A DNA stretch of 64,000 nucleotides, taken from positions 43,738,401 through 43,802,400 of the forward strand of contig CM049317.1 in the NCBI GenBank assembly GCA_026874595.1, written 5' to 3'. The first letter of the stretch is position 1, and each line of letters starts with the position of its first letter. Made by a program: the position numbers and the translations under genes. The DNA is from Sipunculus nudus. Its lineage: Eukaryota; Annelida; Sipuncula; Golfingiida; Sipunculidae. Below, piece by piece: positions 43,360 through 55,000 of the stretch. The notes under the pieces were generated by a model. The model made no database searches. It was not told the origin of the DNA and was given only the letters and a program-made list of their open reading frames with translations.

Positions 43360-45868
43360 AACAAGGGACCTATGGGTCACGGTGCTCAGCTGTTATATAT
43401 GATAAAAAATATGAATTTAAAATGAGGCGCATGCTGGTTTTGTGTGGTAATAAATATAAGCTGTATTATGAGTTGTTGTTGTTAAGCTTATGTATGATTT
43501 TGATAGTACCTTTGGAGACAGGGAAGAGGATTGATTTCATTTATTTTATTCACAAATGGAGTACTATTGTCACACAGATTTTGACTAGGCAATATAACTT
43601 ATAAGCAGAACATATAATATAAAAGTTTAACTATTTATTAAAAAAATTACAAATATTATCCAAAATATAATTTTTATTAAAAATAATAAGAGAATCGTAT
43701 GATTTTTTAAAATGAAATATAACTGAAATGATTATTAAAATAATATTAAAGAATATATTCATGAACGCATTCATGAATACATTTTGAAAGTATTTGCACT
43801 GATATTAATTTTCTTTCATTTTTACCTAAATTCCCATTCTTTATGCAAAAAATTTATAATAGAGTACATATTCATATTTGTATTTAAATACAATTGCAAA
43901 GTATTCGCACCATGTCTGGTATTTATTCAGTTTTCGCCAAACAATTATGTTGAGAATCCAGAATATACCAAATTCACACATTTAAATAATGATCATAAGT
44001 ATCTGGTTTTATGGCTTTTATTTATATTAAAAAAATAAATATAATATATTCATTTTGGACTAATTTCACACCAATGTACACACTAGACAGTAGAAATCTA
44101 GATTAATATTATCAACAGCATCTTTGTCTATCATTAATTTCCTTCATATGATCCATAATGATCAGTAATGAATAATATGATTTATTTTTTTATCATTAAA
44201 ATTGAACTGAAAAATACCATAGGTGACTGCATGGTTTTATTTGGAATATGTGATTAAATTTTCTTTAATTTGTTATTAAAAACCAATAAAAATTTATTAA
44301 TTTATTGTTTATTGTTATGCTGTTGGTCAAAACTACTAGATGAGTTGGGTTGGACACCTGGATCAACTGTGGCTGTCCATAAGCTGCTTGGCTGCTCCAG
44401 TATATGCCTCGCCTCAAGCATGCATAATTTGCTGAAAGTTCAACAAGGTCAACATACAGGTGACTCAAGAGGGGCTGGAGAGAGCCAAGGTCTGACATTG
44501 TATCATAAAAACATTAATAAAAGCTACAATTTTTGGTCAATTTCTTTCAGCTTTCTAAACTACAAAGCTGAAATCCTTATGTGTGCATGATATGAAAATT
44601 ATATTAACAGTGCTCATAGGAAACAAACGTGCCATGGTCAAAGTTGGGCAAAATTTAAGGTACTAATTTTATATTTATACTAATAACTTATAAAATTTGA
44701 AAAACTCAGAACTAATTTTGGGTATTCAATTGAATCTTGATAAAATGTTACATCCCTGACTAAAAATCTCTAGCTTCAGCAATCCCCTTGTTAAGGGAGT
44801 AAATATATTTCTTGATTTTTTACAAAGTGCATTATGTTTGGGCCCATAACTTAAAACAATTACGCAATACTGACATCATTTTTGGCATGTACATTGAGAA
44901 TATATAGAAAAATATGTATATTATATATGATTACAGTCAGATCTGTGGTTTTGATATTAGGCAGTCTTGAAGTGTAACAATGGGTGTTTAATGGAAAAAT
45001 GAAGTTTTTCATTAATATCTCGAAGGTATTAAGTCCTAGTGACCAAATTCTTGGCATGGTAGGGGATTTTGGAAACATCTAATTGTATACCAAATTTAAG
45101 GAACTGAGAGCTAAAGCTGGGGAGCTGAGCTCTTGCAAGATGTAAACAATATAATACATGGTGCTTGAAAACTAGAGTTTTTGATCAACTGGTTTCAAAT
45201 TTTTGGTGTTAACAGACAAAATTCTAACAAAAACATGCTGTGAAAATTAAATCCACAGAACTTTCAGGAAAAAAAGTGCCATGGTCAAAGTTGGGCAAAA
45301 TTTAAGGTACCAATTTTTTATTTTTGTTAATATTTTAAAAAAATTTAAAACATTCTGATCCAATTTTGGGTATACAATTTAATTTTGATTAATTAAAGTT
45401 ATATTACTTGGAAAAAAAGTCCATAGCTTTAACATGTTTTGTGTTAAGTGATCAAATATCCTTCCTGATTTTTTACAAAATGCATTATGTTTGGGCCCAT
45501 AACTTTTTTAAAATTATATAATACAAACATAATTTCTGGCATGTACATAAGAAATATATAGAGGAATATTTATTGTAAATATGAGGAAAAACAGATGAGT
45601 GGTTTTGATATGAGGCCGTCCTGAAGTGTGAAAAAAGGTTTTTAATAAAAAAATTGAGGTTTTTCCTTAATTTCTCAAAGGAACGAAGACGCAAAGACCC
45701 AGTTTTCGGCTTGGTAGGAGATCTTGAGGACATCTAACATTATGCTGAATTTTGGATATATAGGTCTTACGGTTTTAAAACGTGCCACATCTACGGACGG
45801 ACGGACGGACGGACGACGGACAATGGACCACGACTATAGCTCAGATGACTTAAAGTCAGCTGAGCTAA
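43360..45868 (+). mobile_element. Family D element, copy 1
   Basis: Starts AACAAGGGACCTATGGGTCA then CGGTGCTCAGCTG, a variant of the B start. It ends with the B-type hairpin AGCTCAGATGACT-TAA-AGTCAGCTGAGCT (45838-45866) after ACGGACGG repeats. Two internal units of about 0.63 kb share GTGCCATGGTCAAAGTTGGG (44630 and 45272). Ends like B but with a different body. Confidence 0.55.
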
Positions 45869-45899
45869 AAAAAGAAAAGTATTCTCAGCAATGAAACTA

Positions 45900-48770
45900 A
45901 CACCCAATATATTATTCAAGGAGCAAACTGGAGTTCCGCATGTTTAATTTTATTAACTGAAATAAAGGAATCAGTAATATAAATTTTGATTATTCAGCCA
46001 GTATCATGTAACAGCTGATACAGCTATGAGTCTTAATGTCATCTGTCAAACATATTAACATCTTAAATGAGCACTTGTCTGAGTAATATTTTAAATTTTT
46101 TACATACTTATTTTTTTATAATTTTGTAATAAATATAAACCAACAAATTAAACACCTGGAAAAGACCTAGATTTAGATTAATTTAATATAATCAACTGCA
46201 TCCTTGTCTATCATTAACTTGCTTCATATAATCCCTAATAGAATACAAAAATTTTATTTAATTATTTATTATTCATTTTGATTGAAATGAAAATAACCCA
46301 ATGGTGACTGCATGGTGTCATTTGAAATACATTTTCGGCCATCCATGGAAGATCCATAAATCATCAGTAAGGTAATTCCCTGTTGTTCATTAACTATAAA
46401 ATTCCTTTTCCATTTATTTTTCTTAAGGTTCATATTAAAATTTAAATTATTTTTAATTGTTATGTTTTTGGCCAAAACAAATACTAGAGGAGGGGGCTTG
46501 GGCAGTTAGATCCAGCTGAAGCCACCAAAGAGCTTGCTGGCTGCAGAGTGCCTCGCTTCAAGCATGCATAATTGGCCTGAAAGGTCAAAGTGGGGACATT
46601 GAGGGGCTTCAGTTCAGCCTAGGTGTGACATGGTCTCATAAAAACTTTAATAAAAGCTACAATTTTTGATCAATTCCTTTCAAATTTCAGGATTTAGAAG
46701 CTAAAATCCTTACGTGTACATGATATGAATATAAAATCAACAGTGCTAACAGGAAAAAAACGTGCTCTGGCCAAATTTGGATTTTTATGCAAATAATTTA
46801 TAAAATTTGAAAAATTCAGGTCTTAATGTTTGGTATACAACTGAATCTTGATTTAATGAAGTTATATGCTTGAAAAAAAGTCTCTAGCTTCAGTAGTTCT
46901 TATGTTAAGTGAGTAAATATATTTCCTGTTTTTTATAAGGTGCATTATGTTCGGGCCCATAACTTAAACAAACTAGAATACGGGTAGTCGACAAGCGACT
47001 ACGTGTATTCGCCAAAATCAGAGGACGGGTGAAGTGAGGCATGAATTGAGTGGCAAGGGGATATAGAGTTACATGTGTTACATATTAGAATGGATCTCTG
47101 CCACATAAACATGATTGTAGGTGGCGCCACCTGTTATTTGAACAAGAAACTATCCAAGATGTATACACATGCGAATTTGATGTGGGAAAAGTCAAACAAC
47201 TGCAGAGATATGAGTGATTTTTTCCCAAAGCAGACAGTAAGATGGACGCTGTGCAAAAATGGCTGCAGGTGGCGCCACCATTTTGTGTATGTTATAAAGC
47301 TATCCAAGGGCTACATTTGTGTCAATTTTTTTTCCTGATTGGTCAAACAGTTCTGGAGATATAAGCATTAATGTCTGCAGTGTGAACATGATTGTAGGTG
47401 GCGCCACCTGTTATTTGAACAAGAAACTATCCAAGATGTATACACATGCAAAATTTCATGTGGAAAAGTCAAACCACTGCAGAGCTGAGGTATTTTAACC
47501 CAAGGCAGACCAACAGATGGACGCTGTACAAAAATGGCTGCAGGTGGCGCCACCATTTTTGTGTATGTTTTAAAGCTATCCAAGGGCTACATTTGTGTAA
47601 AAAAATTTTCCTGATTGGTTGAACGAGTCTGGAGATATAAGCATGGATGTCTACAGCGTGAACGTGAATGTATGTGGCGCCACCTGTCATAAAATTCAAG
47701 AAAGCTATGCGGGATGTATACCCATGCCGAATTTCAGGTAATTTGGTCAATCCACTGCAGAAAAATGAGTGATTTTAACCTAAGGCAGACAAACAGATGG
47801 ACGCTGTGCAAAAATGGCTGTAGGTGGCACCCCCATTTTTGTGTATGTTATTAAGCTATCCAAGGGCTACATTTGTGTAAAAAATTTTTCCTGATTGGTA
47901 AAACGGTTCCCGAGATATGAGCTTGATGGATGTCTGCAGCGTTAACGTGAATGTAGGTGGCGCCACCTGTCAATAATCAAGAAAGCTATCTAGGATGTAT
48001 TCGCATGCTGAAGTTTAAGTGAATTTGTCAAACCACTGCAGAGATATGAGTGATTTAACCCAAGGCAGATGAACAGTTGGACACTGTGCAAACATGGTTG
48101 CATGTTTTAGTGCATGTTATAAAGCTATCCCAGGGCTACATTTGTGTAAAAATGTTTTCCTGATCGGTCAAACGGTTCCGGAGATATGTGGGTTTATGTG
48201 AGGAAACAGACGCACAAACAGACGCTGGGCAGAGGAAAGGTCAGAGGTCAAGGTCACATGTGACCCTATAATTTGTGCAAGTTTCAGAAAAATCCGTCCA
48301 GTAGTCTCAGAGGAGTTCTCTGGCAACGAATGGGCAGTGGCGGCGGCAGCGGCGGCGGAACCCGGTCAAAAACATAGTATTCGCTAAACTTCATTTTGGC
48401 GGATACAATTAGGCAATACTGACCTAATTTTTTGGTATGTAGAAAGGAAATGTATGGACTAATAAGCATATTTACTATGATCAAATTCAGCTCAATGGTT
48501 TTGAAATGAGGCAGTCTTGAAATGTAACAAAGGGTTTTTAATGAAAAACAGAGGTTTTTCCTTAATATTTCGAAGGAACAAAGTCCTTATGACCCAATTT
48601 TCGGTATGGAAGGAGATTTTTGGGACATCTAACTGTATGCCGAATTTCAGATCCGTAGGTCCAATGATTTAAAAAAGTGCCAGTTTAACGGACGGACGGA
48701 AGGACGGACAGCCGACAGACAAAGGATCTCGACTATAGCTCAGATGACTTATATAGTCAGCGGAGCTAAA
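45900..48770 (+). mobile_element. Family D element, copy 2, with A inserted
   Basis: The body matches copy 1 (GACTGCATGGT near 46303 versus 44226; GCATTATGTTCGGGCCCATA near 46943 versus 44830). It ends with GCTCAGATGACTTATATAGTCAGCGGAGC. The 5' end is not recognisable. Family A copy 2 interrupts it at 46971-48408. Confidence 0.55.
46971..48408 (+). mobile_element. Family A element, copy 2 (complete, nested in D)
   Basis: Same ends and array as copy 1. Palindromes at 47120, 47268, 47395, 47540, 47675 (5' base changed), 47822 (decayed) and 47956. Flanks are 'CATAACTTAAACAA' and 'AATTAGGCAATACTGAC'; the empty D site at 44850 reads 'AACTTAAAACAATTACGCAATACTGAC' in two overlapping pieces. Any target duplication is at most 2 bp. 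Confidence 0.75.
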
Positions 48771-50072
48771 AAACTACCAAAAGACTGATGGCAGCCAGGT
48801 ATTGTTGGAAAGTGCCTGAATGCCAATTTGCTTCTCAGCAGGATGGACTGTCATAATATAAAATAGCCTCTAGGAGCAAGTCAAAGATCTCTGAGCTCCA
48901 GGGTGATATTTGTATTCTTCTAAATTCAAATCAATAATTTAGCCAATTCTCGGCTCCGGTAATTGACAGTTGGATGGCAATTTGATTGAGTAGGAACAGA
49001 CAAGCAGTTCAGTTTACTTTAAGTTCAGATTATTGTATAAATCCCTTCCCATATTACATTTAATTAAGCTTTCAGCCTAATTTCCATTTATATTACAGGA
49101 GATATCTTGCTAATCTTTTGTTGTATCATTACCAAGTTTTCAACAGTTCCTATAGAGAGGGTTTGTTTTAGGTTACAGAGAATCTTTAGATCTAAAGACA
49201 AACTGTCGTAAACTTGACCTTAGGGAATCTAGCCACATGATGGGGTTCCAGGTGATACATAACAGTGAGCTTTAGTGAGCTTGTAAACATGAATGGGATA
49301 AATAACATGCACAATGACACAATTCATCTTCCATGCGAGATTACTTACACATGTTGTCTAAGATCCATAGTTTTATATAATTTGTTCTGGAATATATCTA
49401 TAAAATCTTAATTGTAAAGCCCTGTTTGGCAAAAAGTTCAGATACAAATGTTCAATTTCAAGTGAAAATAAAAACTTCCCATCCACAGCTTCCATATGTT
49501 AATATTGCTGTGTAAAAAGGGTGTATCTCAAATATTTGAACCAGCTAAAAGTCCCAAGGAGATTGCAATGATAACCTGGAAATGTAACTAAATACATACA
49601 GGTGTAAACAGCAGGTTCCATTGCAGCTCCTACAGATGTCACTAGCTTGATACTTTAGATAAACAATAGACATGTCGTCATGTTTTACTGGTGCTGAACT
49701 GGTATTCAAAATATGTCTAGTAAAATGAATAAAATACAAATTCATTGCAACACATTTATCACAAGGAAATCTGCAGACTTTCAGATGTACATACAGATTA
49801 AACATACATAAATGCTGGTACATTACATTTTCATATCCATACAAAATATGAATAAATACATAAATATGTCCAAACATTCATAAGTATTTATAAATAGTAT
49901 CTATATATTATGAAATATACACATATCCATACATCAATGTATATTCAGTGCTGTGTCCATGTCAACTAGTGTTGGCCATATTGACCTTCTTCACCATAAA
50001 ATATTAAAAACTTTAATACTAAAACCATGTCCACCATCTGGCAGTAAAATCTGGCCAACCTCTCCTCACATA
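48771..50072. other. No feature recognised
   Basis: AT-rich, with TACATA-type low-complexity sequence around 49790-49940. No exon or repeat end could be supported. Confidence 0.4.
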
Positions 50073-51316
50073 CAAGGCCTACAGGCCAAATACAAACCTG
50101 TGCAATTGGATAAACATCAGGTATAATGCTTCCATGCTTGTAAAAGTACATGTGTGACATGTATATGTACAATGCAAGTACTAAACATTAGGAACCTGAT
50201 TATAAGCACAAAAAATTATACAAAAGTCACTCCTGAAATACTTGCATGGGCGTACACAACAAAAAATAATTTTAGGTTGCACCAGCTGTCTTGTGTACAA
50301 GAAATTGATTCTAACTTTCTGGCAGATAATTCAAAACACTCTTGGCCTATGAACACAGATGCATGAAACCCCAAAACAATTGTAGGTGGCGCCACAAGTC
50401 TTGTATTCAACAAAACTATTAGAGATGTATGGACATGCATAATTTCAAACTTCACTTGAGTCAGGTGCACTGGGCTGACCAAGCTCAGCTGAGGCAGGCA
50501 GTTGCCCCAAATCAAGCACAGCGAATTGCTAGCTGCAGCTACTGACTGAGTGACCTCTTGACCTGCACAAGGCTGCACTGAGTGAACTTTTGACTTGAAC
50601 CAGGCTGCACTGAGTGAACTTTTGACCTTTGCATAATTTGATACAGATGGCAGCCTGTCAAAGGTATTAATAAATCCAGACCGAAACCTGGTCTGTTGCC
50701 AAATCTGAAATAGTTGGCAGTGTGCCGTATAGATACAGACAAAATTTTGGCATGTTGCCAAATAAGTTTATAAATATCAAAGGCTTTGGCTGCAATGCTT
50801 TTTTCAAGCTGCATATACATTAGATTTTTTATCAAAATGTTTAGAATAATAAGATTCCTATAGAAATCAAAATCAGAATACAGATATATTCTATTCAACA
50901 ATTTATCTTACACATAAAATGGATATGGAACCAATTATTTATGTTGTCTGTACAGCTCTGCTTATATTCCAAAAGAGCTCAGTTTGTTAATATAATAAAT
51001 CTACAAGCTTTATTTACCAAAGTATCTCATAGTCCTTTCATTGTTAAAGGTCCAATAATTCTGCCAAAAATCATAAGTAAACTTAAATAAAGACCACCTA
51101 AGAATCATTTTGTGATTTTTAATGTTTATCCTAGCTTTTCCCTATAAAATCTAAGTAAATGCAGATAGCAAAAACAATTAGCAAAATCTGATAGAGTTTT
51201 TTAGACAACTGTTTGCATAAAATTTGATGCTAGGTCCTGCCGTTTTTGAAATATTATGGGTTAACATAAAGATGACAGGCACTGTCACACCATCGCATAA
51301 GCTCAGGTTTGCTCAA
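50073..51316 (+). mobile_element. Family F element, copy 2
   Basis: Starts ACAAGGCCTACAGGCC, then ACAAACCTGTG. It has GTACAATGCAAGTACTAAAC, one palindrome (50383, final base changed), a CAGGCTGCACTGAGTGAACT pair (50568-50625) and the end GCATAAGCTCAGGTTTGCTC. Shorter than copy 3. Confidence 0.55.
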
Positions 51317-51391
51317 AATTTCATGGCTACTCATGACAACAACGATCAACCAGTGCCAGCTTCGTCACCTTGGCTGTGACAACCTGCATCC

Positions 51392-51512
51392 ATCAGTGGT
51401 CACTGCCAATTATACCCATGTAAAAGCAGTGAAAAGGGGGCATATGAAAAATGCTGCTTACATCAGTGGTCACTGCTAGTTATACCCACGTAAAAGCAGG
51501 GAAAAGTGTTAA
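51392..51512. repeat. Two-copy repeat, about 70 bp
   Basis: CATCAGTGGTCACTGC...TTATACCCA(T/C)GTAAAAGCAG occurs at 51392 and 51461, just beyond the likely HIGD1 3' end. Confidence 0.7.
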
Positions 51513-51531
51513 TATTCCATATATGCTAGTA

Positions 51532-51537
51532 TTTATT
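51532..51537 (-). promoter_or_regulatory. Candidate poly(A) signal of HIGD1
   Basis: TTTATT on the plus strand is AATAAA on the coding strand, about 265 nt after the HIGD1 stop codon. No closer AATAAA was seen, so the 3' UTR would be roughly 0.28 kb. Confidence 0.4.
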
Positions 51538-51802
51538 GTTTGAAGTGATACCATATACTTCTGCAGTATGTGCAAGGTATTCTAAGCAGTTGGTCTTGGA
51601 AGATTTTGGACCCTGCTCCTCCTATATGGAGACAGGTAATTTGATGAGATAGCCACATCATTCAAGCGCAGGAACCTGATAACTATGAAACACTACATGG
51701 TGAACACTCAGCACTGATCAGTTCCAATGATACCAAGATGGAACACAGTCACAGTACATGCATGATTTGACAAATAAAATATCCTAAGAGTGAAAAGTAA
51801 TG

Positions 51803-52014
51803 TCAGTGGAGTTCATCAACACCATGTTCCTTGGCTCGTCCCTTTTTCACATAATCGCTGATCAAAGAGTATCCAACACCGAGGGCCATGGCTCCTACCA
51901 CCATCCCTTGTGCTTTAACACGCAGGTGCATGAGATACACAGATGTCGACATTCCACCACGATTCCTGTAGTTCCATGCTCCGTAAATCACGGCTCCCAC
52001 CATTCCTGCAACAC
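51803..52014 (-). CDS. HIGD1: HIGD1 exon 2
   Basis: Acceptor CTGACAG| at 52016-52015, with a pyrimidine-rich TTTCCTTCTTGTCTC tract in front. 212 nt, phase 1, ending in TGA at 51805-51803. It holds both hydrophobic helices and the conserved H-R-V-K-A-Q-G block of the HIG1 domain. Confidence 0.87.
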
Positions 52015-55000
52015 CTGTCAGAGACAAGAAGGAAACATTACTGCTGCAGTGGTTAAATGTGATCATGAGTTTGTATTCAACAGCAACTAATACCTAAAAC
52101 TACATAGACCTAGACGACATTCACATATAAAAACTCCTGAAAAGCTTTCAAATACAAATCCAGGTGCCGTTCCAGGGGGATGGGGGGGGGGGGTTGAGGC
52201 CCCCCCTTGTGTTAACCATCAACCTTTTTTTTCTAGACAAAAATTTTGCATAAGGGGGGGGGGGGGGAGGGTTTGGGGTCCACATCCCCCCCCCCCCCTC
52301 AACAAACATTCTTTTTCAGGACAATTTTTATGCAAGACACCAGTTGACCCCTTCTTGCAAAAATTCTGGATCTGGGCCTGCAAATCATACATTTTCAGTT
52401 CACCAACACTTCTGAGAATTTCATATTTACCAAGCAAATAAATCACTGTCAATAACCGGCAAGTTTTATAAACAAATGACCAAGCCAATAAATCATTGTC
52501 ATTAACCGGCAAGTTTTATAAACAAATGACCAAGCCAATAAATCATTGTCATTAACAGGCAAGTTTTATAAACAAATGACCAAGCCAATAAATCATTGTC
52601 ATTAACCTGCAAGTTTTATAAACAAATGGCCAAGCCAATAAATCACTGTCAATAACCTGCAAGTTTTATAAACAAATGGTCAAGCCAATAAATCATTGTC
52701 AATAACCTGCAGGTTTTATAAACAAATGACCAAGCCAATAAATCATTGTCAATAACCTGCAAGTTTAATAAACAAATGGCTAAGCCAATAAATCATTGTC
52801 AATAACCTGCAGGTTTTATAAACAAATGGCCAAGCCAATAAATCATTGTCAATAACCTGCAAGTTTTATAAACAAATGACCAAGCCATTAAATCACTGCC
52901 AATAACCTGCAAGTTTTATAAACAAATGGCCAAGCCAGTAAATCATTGTCAATAACCTTCAAGTTTTATAAACAAATGGCCAAGCCAAAAAATCATTGTC
53001 AATAACCTGCAGGTTTTATAAACAAATGGCCAAGCCAATAAATCATTGTCAATAACCTGCAAGTTTTATAAACAAATGACCAAGCCAATAAATCATTGTC
53101 AATAACCTGCAAGTTTTATAAACAAATGGCCAAGCCAATAAATCATTGTCAATAACCTGCAAGTTTTATAAACAAATGACCAAGCCAATAAATCATTGTC
53201 AATAACCTGCAGGTTTTATAAACAAATGGCCAAGCCAATAAATCATTGTCAATAACCTGCAAGTTTTATTAACAAATGACCAAGCCAATAAATCATTGTC
53301 AATAACCTGCAAGTTTTATAAACAAATGACCAAGCCAATAAATCATTGTCAAAAAACTGCAAGTTTTATAAACAAATGACTAATGGGTCATGAATCAGCA
53401 TGCCTGAAAGTCAGCTGAGTTTAAATGATTAAGCCTAAAGTCTACTTAGTTTTAAAAGTTAAATTAAGGCTTCAGAAAGGAACTTTCTAATGCAAAAAGA
53501 AATGTGCACTGAAAATAAATGCAGAATTAAGCTTTCCACATGTACATGTAACAGAAGTACGTGCCCTCTGAGTGTGAAGTCTTCAATAGGGACTTCAAAT
53601 TCCTGAGAATTTTGTGTATCATATCAGCTAGAGAGCTGCACGTGGTACTAATGTTGCTTGTGACATCATGAAGTAGGCACAGTGTCTTTCACAGTGAAGC
53701 ATCAGCTCCTGAACCAGCTCTTGGACAGACAACCTGTGCTTCCTCTTTTGCTGTCTGTGCATCATGCACTGCCACAAGAGATGTCTCTTTAAAGGGTACT
53801 CAAGCAAGTCAGCTTAATGTACAAGATGAAAAGTTTAGGATGAAAAGCTTGGCTTAAAATGCAGCAATAATTTTTTTAAATAAGTGAGTCTTGTGACCTA
53901 AACCTTTGACCTCATGACCCTAAAATCATACAAGTTCTTTCTTTAGTGATGGGCCATGTGTAAGTCTCGCATGAAATCCATATGTCATTCCAACCTGGAG
54001 TTATCATCTGGAAACAAATTTGTGTGGATGGACAAATGGACAGACAGACAGATGAACAAACAGACAGACTGGGTGATTACTATAGGGCATCCACTTGTGA
54101 TCAATTAACACACCAGGTTTTGGGACACCAGATGGAATCATAGCTGAGAAACTGACATGATTGTTGTCATTTTATAGAAAAAAATATAGAAAATATTCGT
54201 AAAAATAGGAAAAAATACAGGTGGCGCCACCACTTTTCAGGAACTAGTCATGGTCAATATTAGAGGCAAAATTCTTGACAATCCATGCAAGATATTTGAG
54301 GTTTTGTATCCATTTTTTATTATTCTGGGGGGGTACTTACAAGCCCTGTAACTCGGAGGACATAGGTCGCAGTGACCTAGTTTCAGGTTTCCAAGGAGAT
54401 CCTTTATGGACCTCCCTCAATTTTTAGTAACAGGCTTCTAGGATCAGCGGTTACAATTTGTGCCCTGCTAACGGACGACCGGACGGACGACAGACAAAGA
54501 GCAATACCTATACCTCAGTTGACTTATAGTCAGCTGAGCTAAAACTGGTAGGCCAGGTAATACCTGAAGAAGGCCTGAGAAACCCATAACTATATTATTA
54601 TACTCAGTCAATAATGAGCTACTGGTATGGGTACTCAAGCAATAATTAACCAGTCAAGCAAGTTTCCCAACAGAATCCCAGGTGCTTGCGGTAAAGTTAC
54701 ATAATTACAGGTACCAGTGAGGCACGGGTGACTCCTTAAACTAACACACTTCAGAAAACCCAGAGATGTGACTTTACCTGAATCTAGGAAACCATGTGCC
54801 ACACATACATATTGTCTCCTGCTGAGGAACCTGCAGGGCAATACAGGCTCTAGGAGCTGGGACTGCATAATCCAAGTCAAATTAAAATTCTGCATCACTT
54901 GCACATGATTTTCTTTCTAGGACTAGGAGTCAAAGAAGGCCTTTGGAATACACCTTCCCAGTTAATACATTTGTAATAAGTCTCTCAGTGGTACATTTGG

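Noticed and set aside
51800-52090. Plus-strand frame of 96 codons opposite HIGD1 exon 2
   Set aside because: Shadow of the HIG1 domain on the minus strand; no motif of its own.
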